Shown: positions 49,826 to 58,984 of the stretch, piece after piece | How positions within the stretch are numbered: the first letter of the stretch is position 1 | Layout of the letters: each line of letters opens with the position of its first letter | DNA from: Candidatus Saccharimonadota bacterium | Lineage (GTDB): Bacteria; Patescibacteriota; Saccharimonadia; Saccharimonadales; Saccharimonadaceae | Direction of reading: 5' to 3' | Assembly (NCBI GenBank): GCA_017531585.1 | Contig: JAFXKT010000002.1 | Coordinates: forward strand, 382,203-446,202 | Length of the DNA: 64,000 nucleotides | Made by a program: the position numbers and the translations under genes | The notes under the pieces: generated by a model | Told to the model about the DNA's origin: nothing | What the model saw: the letters and a program-made list of their open reading frames with translations, nothing else | Database searches by the model: none

Positions 49826-51640
49826 TTATGGCGTAAGATTTACTCTACCCTTTTGCGTTGCAAAGTTTCTTACGTCTGCAAACCTATCGAGCGCATCTGT
49901 CATTGTTACATCTTCAGAATAGATCTGTGCGCCATCCATATAGTAATAACTCAAGCTCGAACGATAAACACCAATTGATGGCACATCTTCAACCCAATAG
50001 CCAAGGAATGATTCGTACTTCATCTTACGAAGATCAAAGTCGTTTGTCGTACGTGCAGACAACAACGCGTCATCGGCCAACTTGTTATTGTAGTTACTCA
50101 AGTTCCAACCATGCTCCGTTGCTTGCTTTGAGCTGTAATATACAAACGGATCGGCGCTTACGCCCAAGTTCACTTCGTAAAGCAAGATATCGAAATTCCT
50201 AGGCTGAATATAATTCGAATAGAAATCGCCACCACCTGGAGCCATCGGCATATCTTCATAAATCGTAACATTAACCTCGAAGCCAAGCTGGATTAGCTGC
50301 TGCTCGATACGTTCCGCAACAAGCTTCTGCTCGCTACCACCACGAAGGACTAGTCTAATTGTCTGAGGCTGGCCATCCTTAGAAAGGATGCCATCTTTAA
50401 ACTCGTAACCTGCATCTGCTAACGCCTTACGCGCATCAGACAAGTTATAGCCTTCAATCTCTGGGAACGCCAAATCTTCAATCTGAGCCTGAAGAATCGG
50501 ATAATCCAAGCCACGCTTAGCGAACTCATCGCCACGAACCGTAGCCATATCAATACCCTTGCGAATTGCCTTGCGAACCTTAACGTCGCCAACGGCATTC
50601 CTGCTAGTCGTATTAAAGAACATAAATACACCTGCATTGAGTGAGCTATCCCTCTCGGCTACCTGTTCACGACTAAAATGCTCATTCTGATCAAGCTCGG
50701 CCGTAGCCGTAACCTCGGACATCTCGAACGCCTCGCGAATATCCGCAACGCTATCATAAGTCTTCAAAGTAAAGCTAGATAGACGCGTGCCGCTCAAATA
50801 ATATTGTTCGTTCTTATTAAGATAAATCGTCTGAATTGCCTTACTCTTGGCATTCTCTGTCTGAACCGCATTAAACTTAAAGACACCAGAACCGACTGGA
50901 TTCTTCGAGAAGTTGCTTTCATAAACAAGCGCAGGTTCAATATCGCCAAGAATATGCTTTGGCACAATTGGGAATTCCAAGCTATCCGTAAAATCAATAT
51001 AAGGCGATGGCAAATCAAACTCAACCGTCTTATCGTCAATCTTTACCAAATCGACGCTCGAGAAATCCGTAGCAATCGTCGTCTTCGCGCTCTTATCAGA
51101 CAACAAGCCAATTGTATAGATAACATCGTCGGCCGTAATTGGCTCGCCATCAGACCAACGCAAATTCTCGCGCAACTTCAAAACCCATTTAGCCGCATCG
51201 CCATCAACGCGCTTCACAGATTCTGCCAACTCACCCTTCATATGACCAGTCGTATCAGGAGACATCAAGTTCGCAAAAAGAAGCTTTGCCAGCGTTTTCT
51301 CACTACTTGAAGCCGCATAAAGCGGATTCATAGACTTCACTTCACCAAGCGTAGCTTCACTATAGTCGCCACCGTTTACATAAGTCGTAGATTTATAGGC
51401 ATCGTCATACCAGTAGAGCTGAACAATTGCTAGCAAAAACACTACGAGGCTAAGCAGGCCCCATTCCAAAATCCATAGACGTACCGAGCGGAGATTCTTC
51501 CACCTTTTTACAAAAAGACGCTCGAAATGCTGATTAGCGCGCTCATTTGCTTCGCGCACAGAAAGTAAGACAGATTTTTTAGGCTTCTCTTCAGATTCTG
51601 CCTTTTTTGTTTGCCCACTCTTTTTGTTGAATTTTTTCAT
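49826..51640 (-). CDS. Extracellular solute-binding protein, peptide/nickel ABC type (family 5)
   Basis: 604 aa. A basic cytoplasmic N-terminus and one membrane helix near residues 55-75 anchor the protein instead of a lipobox. KSMNPLYAASSSEKTL...LMSPD and WVLKLRENLRWSDGEPITADDVIYT are the family-5 binding-protein signature. It binds oligopeptides for uptake. It begins at the base after the secG stop, in one operon with uvrC, holin and secG. No permease genes are in the window, so it may use a distant transporter. Confidence 0.9.
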   Translation of the reverse strand: MKKFNKKSGQTKKAESEEKPKKSVLLSVREANERANQHFERLFVKRWKNLRSVRLWILEWGLLSLVVFLLAIVQLYWYDDAYKSTTYVNGGDYSEATLGEVKSMNPLYAASSSEKTLAKLLFANLMSPDTTGHMKGELAESVKRVDGDAAKWVLKLRENLRWSDGEPITADDVIYTIGLLSDKSAKTTIATDFSSVDLVKIDDKTVEFDLPSPYIDFTDSLEFPIVPKHILGDIEPALVYESNFSKNPVGSGVFKFNAVQTENAKSKAIQTIYLNKNEQYYLSGTRLSSFTLKTYDSVADIREAFEMSEVTATAELDQNEHFSREQVAERDSSLNAGVFMFFNTTSRNAVGDVKVRKAIRKGIDMATVRGDEFAKRGLDYPILQAQIEDLAFPEIEGYNLSDARKALADAGYEFKDGILSKDGQPQTIRLVLRGGSEQKLVAERIEQQLIQLGFEVNVTIYEDMPMAPGGGDFYSNYIQPRNFDILLYEVNLGVSADPFVYYSSKQATEHGWNLSNYNNKLADDALLSARTTNDFDLRKMKYESFLGYWVEDVPSIGVYRSSLSYYYMDGAQIYSEDVTMTDALDRFADVRNFATQKGRVNLTP

Positions 51641-51865
51641 TTATCCGAAAATTATCATTGATAGAATCGAAACACAGAAAATTACTGCAATGACGACAGT
51701 TACGTTAAACATCGTCTTTTCGAGACCACGACGCTCGGTATAAAGCTCACCAGAACCGTTAAGACCGGCACCAAGTGAAGCACCACGCTGCTGAAGCAAA
51801 ATCAATAAGATTAATAGAATTGCAGAGACAAAAGTCGTTACTGTACAAAACACACCTATATTCAT
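51641..51865 (-). CDS. secG: Preprotein translocase subunit SecG
   Basis: 74 aa, two membrane helices with the linker LLQQRGASLGAGLNGSGELY, typical of SecG. It assists SecYE-dependent export. It sits 4 nt after the holin-like gene and directly before the binding-protein gene. Confidence 0.88.
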   Translation of the reverse strand: MNIGVFCTVTTFVSAILLILLILLQQRGASLGAGLNGSGELYTERRGLEKTMFNVTVVIAVIFCVSILSMIIFG

Positions 51866-51869
51866 AAGA

Positions 51870-52247
51870 CTATTTTACACTAGGTACCGCTAAATTGACA
51901 AGGAAGTTAATAAGCGAGATCACAATACAGCTAAAGAATACACCCCAAAAACTCATGCCGACATCAGGCATAATCCAAATCGTAACCGCCACCATGAGCA
52001 TGTTAATAATAATCGTAAACAGACCAAGAGTAATAACCAAAACCGGCAAAGCAAACAGCGTTACAAGCGGTTTCAAAATCGTATTCACAAGCGCATAAAC
52101 TAAGCCCGCAAGCGCATAAAACCACCAAGAAGAAGCAATAAATCGTCCACCATCATTAACCTTACCAAAAAGATTAATACAGACATACATTGCGATACTA
52201 GAAATCAACCACTTGAAGATAAAGCCAAGAAATTGCTTTTTAACCAT
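51870..52247 (-). CDS. Four-helix holin-superfamily membrane protein
   Basis: 125 aa with four hydrophobic segments, and ALVYALVNTILKPLVTLFALP and FTIIINMLMVAVTIWIMP as in the phage-holin superfamily IV / YvlD-type proteins found on bacterial chromosomes. In chromosomes these are not lysis proteins as a rule; function unknown. Tightly spaced (5 nt) after uvrC. Confidence 0.8.
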   Translation of the reverse strand: MVKKQFLGFIFKWLISSIAMYVCINLFGKVNDGGRFIASSWWFYALAGLVYALVNTILKPLVTLFALPVLVITLGLFTIIINMLMVAVTIWIMPDVGMSFWGVFFSCIVISLINFLVNLAVPSVK

Positions 52248-52252
52248 AAAAG

Positions 52253-53545
52253 TTATTTTATCGCATTCTTTCGTTTTAATAAAGTGTGATACTGAACCGC
52301 AAAACGATGACTCTCTTCGTCAATGCGCGCAATCAGCTTCGCTATATGCCCATCTGGCATCAATTCTTCCATCCTATAATCCCCGCCATCTTCAGGAATC
52401 ACAATCCTTACCCTAGCATTTTTACTATGATCGCCACTCTTATCTCTACCAATCACAGGAATGCCCGCTTTCTCTAGGATCTCACGCACAGCAGAAACTT
52501 GCCCAACCGAGCCATCAAGCACGATCAAATCCGGCCTACCCCAATCTTCCAAATGATTCAGGCGCCTAGAAATCACCTCGAACATGCTTGCCGTATCGTT
52601 ATTCTGCTGCTTACGCAGTTTAAAACGACGATACTTCGTCCTATCTGCCGCACCATTGATAAAACAAACCATCGAGCCAACCACATTCGTACCGGATTGA
52701 TGGCTAATATCATAACCCTCGATACGTACTGGCGGTTTTTCGAGATTCAAAACTTCCTGCAGTTCAGACAAAGCCTTATCACTCGAAATATCTAGCAGTT
52801 CTTTATCAGAAAAGACAATCTTTGTTCCAATCCCCTTCAAACCGAACAACTGATTCCTATACTCTGCCGCCTTCTCATAATCACTCTTTGCAGACGCCTC
52901 GTACATCAACTTTTCAATCTCGCGCGAAAGCTTCTTTCTGTTTCCCTTGAGATAAGAAATCATATGGCGAAGCTCGTGCTTGTACTCCGTCTCGGTCATC
53001 TTTCCAACCTCTACACCAGGAGCAAGACCCAAATCCGTATCCAGCGTCTTCTTGCCAGTATATGGACGAATATAATATGGAAAAATCCTACGTAAAATCC
53101 TGAGCGCCCTAGTAATCGCCGTCTTGCCATAATATGGACCAAAATACTCCGCGCCATCGTCGTCTGGATTTCTCGTCATCGAAACATACGGCACTTTGTC
53201 CTTCATATTAATGCGCACATAGCTTACAGATTTATCGTCACGAAGCAATATATTCCACTTCGGCATATAGCGCTTAATCATCTCGGATTCAAGAAACAGC
53301 GCATCCATTTCCGTGTCAACAACAATCCAATCCGTATCGTCGATTTCCGCCACCAAAGCACGCGTTTTTGCATCTTTTCTTTCAGGCGACTGAAAATATT
53401 GACGCACGCGATTCTTCAAAATCGCCGCCTTGCCAACATAAATCACTTCGCCTTCGCGATTTTTATGAAAATACACTCCAGGCTCAGCCGGGAGTTGTTT
53501 GAGTTTTGCTTTAAGTTTATCTGTAATTTTTAAACTTGAGCTCAT
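52253..53545 (-). CDS. uvrC: UvrABC excinuclease subunit C, short form
   Basis: 430 aa. N-terminal GIY-YIG nuclease (GVYFHKNREGEVIYVGKA), a UVR segment (YEKAAEYRNQL) that binds UvrB, and the RNase H-like nuclease (EGYDISHQSGTNVVGSMVCF...LIVLDGSVGQ...HRFAVQYHTLLK). The C-terminal tandem helix-hairpin-helix of normal ~600-aa UvrC is missing; the protein ends just after the nuclease. TATAAT ends about 7 nt before the ATG, so the mRNA is probably leaderless. First gene of the uvrC-holin-secG-SBP operon. Confidence 0.93.
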   Translation of the reverse strand: MSSSLKITDKLKAKLKQLPAEPGVYFHKNREGEVIYVGKAAILKNRVRQYFQSPERKDAKTRALVAEIDDTDWIVVDTEMDALFLESEMIKRYMPKWNILLRDDKSVSYVRINMKDKVPYVSMTRNPDDDGAEYFGPYYGKTAITRALRILRRIFPYYIRPYTGKKTLDTDLGLAPGVEVGKMTETEYKHELRHMISYLKGNRKKLSREIEKLMYEASAKSDYEKAAEYRNQLFGLKGIGTKIVFSDKELLDISSDKALSELQEVLNLEKPPVRIEGYDISHQSGTNVVGSMVCFINGAADRTKYRRFKLRKQQNNDTASMFEVISRRLNHLEDWGRPDLIVLDGSVGQVSAVREILEKAGIPVIGRDKSGDHSKNARVRIVIPEDGGDYRMEELMPDGHIAKLIARIDEESHRFAVQYHTLLKRKNAIK

Positions 53546-53574
53546 TAACTCTATTATACCATTCTGAAACCAAC

Positions 53575-53606
53575 AAAAATTCACCCCAATGAGTGAGGTG
53601 AATTTT
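53575..53606 (-). terminator. Terminator of the 55421-53616 operon
   Basis: AATTCACC / GGTGAATT stem, then TTTTTG on the minus strand. Confidence 0.75.
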
Positions 53607-53615
53607 ATAGCTTAT

Positions 53616-55049
53616 TTAGCGAATTCCGCCAAGATGTCCCATTAGTGAAGTTGCTTCAGAGCCACCGGTGTTCTGAACCGAGAAAGTTTCGATAAGATCT
53701 TCGATATCAACTTCTTCGTCATCACCACCGAACTGTTCTTCAACTGCATCCTTTACATAGGATTCACAAGCTTCCTTGCTGCCCTTACCCATATACTGCA
53801 TAGATTCAGTACAATACTGAGCAGACATAGCCTTTACATAGTAACTAACAACACTTGCCTTCAAGGTCTTTACAAGTTCCTTGATTTCCTTAGCGTCGCT
53901 AGGAATTTCAACCTTATCTACGCTGTATTCAATGTTAGCTTCGATAGAAGTTTCAGTATCGTCTTCCTTGGAAGTTAGATTGATATACTTTAGTTCGTGA
54001 GTCCAGCCAGTAATACCAAGCTGAATGTCACCCTTGAACTCTTTTTCCTTCTCTGGAGATACAACAATATCATCATCTTCGTCATCGAAATCGTAGTCGT
54101 AATCTTCGTCTAGATATTCTTCGTATAGACTTGTAGACTTAACGCTTGAAGAAGAAGTACACTCGCTAAGCTCTTTGTAAGCATCGATCTCTTCGAGAGC
54201 CTTAGAGAACTCTTTGTACTCATCGTTATCAACTTCGATAGTGTAAAGCTTGTAGCCATCTTTGCTCTTTACTTCTGCACCATCCTTAGCCTTCATGAAT
54301 GGATGTTCTTTGAAAGCTTCCTTGATAGCCTTTGTAGTTTCTTCACTCTTAAGATTCTTGCTCTTTTCGACGAGACAGCTCATTGGATTCTTTGAGCTAC
54401 CAATCTTCATATCAGCTGGAATCTTGTACCAGTTACCATCGAGTTCGTTGATAGCAGTACCAAGAACACCACTAATCAAATCGGCAACATCGCTATCCAT
54501 CGAGTAGCTCAAACCGCCAATAAGACCACCGAGAACATCTTCGATATTACCCTTGTCTGCTAGGCGGAAGTAAACATTACCATCGCTATCGGCAGCAACA
54601 TCAACGCCAGCCTTGATCGTAGTACCATCAGCTTCTACGTTAATCTTGCCTGTACCGCTAAATGCGCCGTCTTTTTCAGTAACGGTATATTCTAGCTTAA
54701 CAGTGTTTCCATCGCTTTTTGATGTCAAAGTACCAGAAATCTTTTGCTGATCGGCGGTTAGAAGCTTCGTAAAGCCATCGCTGATTGTATTTTCTGCAGA
54801 TTCATGGATGTTATAGAAGATGATTGCTGCAACGGCAGCGCCAGCAAGTAGCAAGAATATAATAATCAAGGCAATGATTAAACCAACCTTACTCTTCTTC
54901 TTTGGAGCTACTGGAGCCTGGCCCATTACTGGAGTTGCAGGCGCTGCAGCTAGAGTAGGATTAGCTACTGGAGCAGCAGGTGCAGCTGGAGCTGGTGCTG
55001 GAGCTGCTGGAGCTGCGCCGGCTGGCGCAGCTGGATTGGTATTTTCCAT
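53616..55049 (-). CDS. Hypothetical anchored extracellular protein with Ala/Pro-rich N-terminus
   Basis: 477 aa. Residues 1-50 are Ala/Pro repeats (cytoplasmic), then a membrane helix (about 55-80) and a ~395-residue outer domain with a very acidic loop (EDDDIVVSPEKEKEF preceded by Tyr/Asp repeats). The outer domain alternates KSDG-type strands and helices. Lipoproteins measuring precursor or carrying sugars have a similar look, but no family is recognised. Probably co-transcribed with the small membrane protein 9 nt upstream. Confidence 0.7.
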   Translation of the reverse strand: MENTNPAAPAGAAPAAPAPAPAAPAAPVANPTLAAAPATPVMGQAPVAPKKKSKVGLIIALIIIFLLLAGAAVAAIIFYNIHESAENTISDGFTKLLTADQQKISGTLTSKSDGNTVKLEYTVTEKDGAFSGTGKINVEADGTTIKAGVDVAADSDGNVYFRLADKGNIEDVLGGLIGGLSYSMDSDVADLISGVLGTAINELDGNWYKIPADMKIGSSKNPMSCLVEKSKNLKSEETTKAIKEAFKEHPFMKAKDGAEVKSKDGYKLYTIEVDNDEYKEFSKALEEIDAYKELSECTSSSSVKSTSLYEEYLDEDYDYDFDDEDDDIVVSPEKEKEFKGDIQLGITGWTHELKYINLTSKEDDTETSIEANIEYSVDKVEIPSDAKEIKELVKTLKASVVSYYVKAMSAQYCTESMQYMGKGSKEACESYVKDAVEEQFGGDDEEVDIEDLIETFSVQNTGGSEATSLMGHLGGIR

Positions 55050-55058
55050 AATTAATTA

Positions 55059-55421
55059 TTAGCGAGCAGCCTCTTCTGCGTTATCTACGACAGTATCGTC
55101 TGTGTAGTATTCGGTCTTGTCGGTATTATCTGCCTTCTTAACATAAACCGAGCAGTTCTTGTCAGAAGTTAGACAAGTAGTCAATTCTTCGTACTTTGTC
55201 TCAAGATCGCTTGCGCGAACAAAGAGATAAACTGTCAAACCGGCAAAGATAAGAGTTGTAAGAGCGAAAATGACATAGAAGATTACATAGTGACGCTCAG
55301 ACTTCTTTACAAGAAGAAGATCCTTCGCGCTTAGTTTGCTTGTGCTAGAAGTAGTTTTTCTAGCTGCGCTACTAGTAGCTCGCTTCGTGCTAGTAGCTTT
55401 TTTGGCGGTTTTTGTAGCCAT
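55059..55421 (-). CDS. Small single-pass membrane protein with basic N-terminus
   Basis: About 120 aa from the ATG at 55421 (GGAGGG upstream); a longer frame from 55526 crosses AT-rich promoter-like sequence. A Lys/Thr/Ser/Ala-rich N-terminus (about 45 residues), one membrane helix (about 48-70), a Cys pair in the outer tail (TTCLTSDKNC) and an acidic end. Not recognised. Confidence 0.65.
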   Translation of the reverse strand: MATKTAKKATSTKRATSSAARKTTSSTSKLSAKDLLLVKKSERHYVIFYVIFALTTLIFAGLTVYLFVRASDLETKYEELTTCLTSDKNCSVYVKKADNTDKTEYYTDDTVVDNAEEAAR

Positions 55422-55601
55422 AGTTAATGTATGCCCTCCATTAGCATTATGATTAATTTTAATAAAAATATAACACAGCTTATGCTTTTTTGAAACAGGC
55501 ACTTTTTTACCCACAAACACGCCCAAATACCCTAAACAATTGCTTATCGCTCGTGCTAAAATATACTCAGCATTTTATGTTTAATGTGGAGAAAGGCATA
55601 A

Positions 55602-56903
<1,302 letters not shown>

Positions 56904-56921
56904 TAATCTAGCTTAGCAGAG

Positions 56922-56949
56922 AGCGCCTCTTTAAAAGGGGCGCTTTTTA
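56922..56949 (+). terminator. eno terminator
   Basis: AGCGCC / GGCGCT stem with extra TTT / AAA pairing, then TTTTTA. Confidence 0.85.
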
Positions 56950-56985
56950 TGGTATAATATGCATAACTCCAAGCAATTGGGGAGT
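56950..56985 (+). promoter_or_regulatory. Extended -10 promoter and leader hairpin of the 57044 gene
   Basis: TGGTATAAT with the ACTCC / GGAGT hairpin (56966-56985) starting about 8 nt after the -10 box, followed by TATTTTATATT. Confidence 0.6.
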
Positions 56986-57043
56986 ATTTTATATTAACTC
57001 AAATTCCATTCCAGCAATCTGTCGCAAAAAGGAGATGATTCGA

Positions 57044-57709
57044 ATGACAGATGCCAAACTGGCGCATATTTTCCTTGAAACAGGCGAAAAACTCGGCGTT
57101 GTCCTTATTGACCTCAGAAAGCTGGACGAGATACATCACGGCTGGATCGAAGACCTTAAAAAGGTATACGCCACGGATAATCCGCTAGGTAATTTTATTC
57201 TCGACACAAGAGATATCGTCAATATGGAAGGCAACTTCCTAAATGGCGATTATTACCTGGCACTACACGGACTCCGCCAGTTGCATTTTGCATTTTATCG
57301 CAAGAAGCACTACTTCGAGGACACGAAATCCAACGAAGGCGAGCTTTACTGCGATATCAACAATGCTTTAGATGCCTTCTATCTTCATGCCGACGAAGTT
57401 TTTGAGTACAGAATGGGTCAGCTCACGAACGACAAACGCGAAGCTCTCTATGACAAGCTGCGCGTTTGGAGCGTTTATCGTAGACTCTATTCCGACGCTA
57501 GCAACGAAATCAGCACCCTGATTTGTCATGACGCTACACTCAAAACTCGCCCAGTCTTTCTCGAGATGTCTCTGGCACACCAAGTCATAGCTCAGGCCAA
57601 ATACCAAAAGGAAAACGGCTATGAAAAGCTCGATGCCGAAGAAAAACAGCTTCTCGATGCACTCGTAAGCAATCAATTGTTTAACGAGCTGGAATCATGG
57701 AAAATCTAA
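57044..57709 (+). CDS. Unknown helical protein, member 1 of a three-gene family
   Basis: 221 aa from the ATG at 57044, 9 nt after AAAAAGGAG; an in-frame ATG at 57035 touches that site and is unlikely. No membrane segment; predicted almost all helix. Residues about 47-80 (NFLNGDYYLALHGLRQLHFAFY) share a pattern with the next two genes: aromatic-x-x-G, four to six residues, A/V-x-x-x-L/I-R/Y-x-L-(N/H), then a hydrophobic helix. No known family recognised. Own promoter, leader hairpin and terminator. Confidence 0.72.
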   Translation: MTDAKLAHIFLETGEKLGVVLIDLRKLDEIHHGWIEDLKKVYATDNPLGNFILDTRDIVNMEGNFLNGDYYLALHGLRQLHFAFYRKKHYFEDTKSNEGELYCDINNALDAFYLHADEVFEYRMGQLTNDKREALYDKLRVWSVYRRLYSDASNEISTLICHDATLKTRPVFLEMSLAHQVIAQAKYQKENGYEKLDAEEKQLLDALVSNQLFNELESWKI

Positions 57710-57721
57710 GCCCTACCCCAA

Positions 57722-57756
57722 AGCCCCGTTCATACCGAACGGGGCTCTTTTATTTT
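57722..57756 (+). terminator. Terminator of the 57044 gene
   Basis: 10-bp stem AGCCCCGTTC / GAACGGGGCT and a T-rich tail. Confidence 0.9.
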
Positions 57757-57767
57757 CTAAATCCCTA

Positions 57768-57807
57768 TGCTAAAATCAAATACCTAGTCTTCTGAAAAGA
57801 AAGACTA
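57768..57807 (+). promoter_or_regulatory. Extended -10 promoter and leader hairpin of the 57845 gene
   Basis: TGCTAAAAT followed about 8 nt later by the TAGTCTT / AAGACTA hairpin (57785-57807). Confidence 0.5.
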
Positions 57808-57844
57808 AAAATGCGTACGCATGCGCTACGAAGGAGGAACAAAA

Positions 57845-58180
57845 ATGCGAGCACCTCATGATCAGAAAGAAGAAGCATTCGTAAACGTCTTTCCGCCCAG
57901 GAAGGTCGCAGACGTAAAGGTAAGATGTCTGCTCCAGCAGGCCATCGATATCGTGGGCAAGATTCGCAAAAACGACGCTTTGCCCTACTCTGCATCCCTG
58001 GACGTAATTAGCGAGCTTTTCGATGGAGGATTCAATCAGCGTGCCTATAAGGCAATCTATGATCTCAACCATCGCCTGCGTTGCGAAGAGCATCCTTGCG
58101 GCGAACAGACCGAAGATTGCCTCAACCAGATGGTTCAGACAATCGACAGAGCTCACCTTCTTACTGAATCGGGAAGCTAA
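57845..58180 (+). CDS. Unknown small helical protein, member 2 of the family
   Basis: 111 aa from the ATG at 57845, 7 nt after AAGGAGG; the frame is open from 57821 but the site lies inside that extension. Mostly helical and charged, with FDGGFNQRAYKAIYDLNHRL matching the shared pattern of the neighbouring genes. A Cys pair (RCEEHPCG and EDC) follows. Half the length of its two neighbours, so it corresponds to one core domain of them. Function unknown. Confidence 0.7.
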   Translation: MRAPHDQKEEAFVNVFPPRKVADVKVRCLLQQAIDIVGKIRKNDALPYSASLDVISELFDGGFNQRAYKAIYDLNHRLRCEEHPCGEQTEDCLNQMVQTIDRAHLLTESGS

Positions 58181-58196
58181 AACTACCCAAACCGAA

Positions 58197-58226
58197 ACCT
58201 CGCCCAGTATGGCGAGGTATTTTTTA
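58197..58226 (+). terminator. Terminator of the 57845 gene
   Basis: 8-bp stem ACCTCGCC / GGCGAGGT with ATTTTTT. Confidence 0.9.
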
Positions 58227-58255
58227 TTGCAAAAACTATGAGTTTATGGCATAAT
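58227..58255 (+). promoter_or_regulatory. Promoter of the 58301 gene
   Basis: TTGCAA, 17-nt spacer ending in TGG, CATAAT. The -10 box with its TGG is identical to that of the 60361-61002 gene. Confidence 0.65.
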
Positions 58256-58300
58256 ACACACATTCACAATCCACCCTTCTACTACGATTGGAGGTTCTTT

Positions 58301-58945
58301 ATGTATCAGTATTCAGATCTTGCATTTGTCAATATGGCCGCAAACAGGGTCATTTCTGACATTAATGCACATATCGTCAAATTCACACAGAGATACAGCG
58401 ACGACATAGAGCTCATGCAAAAGCTCGCCATTGTTGACAATCTCGAAACTTCCTGGCAGACAGGCCGCTTCGTAAGCTTCGTTCGCACTCTGCGCAAGCT
58501 GAACGAGATTCTTTGGGATTCTGGTTATGTTAGCACTGTTAGCGGCAGCGAATTAGAGCATCATATCAGCTGCGGCATAATCGACGTTCTTAAGTATGAC
58601 TCCGTACTCTACGAGTACCTGTCTTGTCGTAGCGACGGAAGCTTCAATGAAGCAACTCGCCTGGGACGGCTCGCAAGACTCAAAAAGGATCTCGAAACCA
58701 GAGTTTTCCTTATCGACGCTCCTGCCGAGTTTAAACAGCTCGTCTACAACCACCTCTCCGACTGCAAAAAGTTCACAGCTGAATATCCCAACCTTCAGCC
58801 CTGTCTCCTCGTCGAGATGGCTGACGCTCTGGAATTCGGAGATAAGATCCTCGAATACGAAAAGAAAGACTACTGTCCTGAAATGGTCGAAATCAAAAAC
58901 ATCCTGACAAAAATCGGCGTTTTTGACCGCTGGCAGAAGCTCTAA
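58301..58945 (+). CDS. Unknown helical protein, member 3 of the family
   Basis: 214 aa from the ATG at 58301 (TTGGAGG upstream; a frame from 58238 starts before the promoter's own start site). Nearly all helix. SWQTGRFVSFVRTLRKLNEIL aligns with the shared motif of the two genes upstream, and the C-termini of members 1 and 3 are also alike (hydrophobic helix then F-x-x-W-x-x). No known family recognised. A TTTCTTTTG terminator follows. Confidence 0.72.
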   Translation: MYQYSDLAFVNMAANRVISDINAHIVKFTQRYSDDIELMQKLAIVDNLETSWQTGRFVSFVRTLRKLNEILWDSGYVSTVSGSELEHHISCGIIDVLKYDSVLYEYLSCRSDGSFNEATRLGRLARLKKDLETRVFLIDAPAEFKQLVYNHLSDCKKFTAEYPNLQPCLLVEMADALEFGDKILEYEKKDYCPEMVEIKNILTKIGVFDRWQKL

Positions 58946-58949
58946 TCTC

Positions 58950-58982
58950 AAAACCCCGCAATCACTTACGGGGTTTCTTTTG
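58950..58982 (+). terminator. Terminator of the 58301 gene
   Basis: AAACCCCG / CGGGGTTT stem, 10-nt loop, TTTCTTTTG. Confidence 0.85.
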
Positions 58983-58984
58983 TC

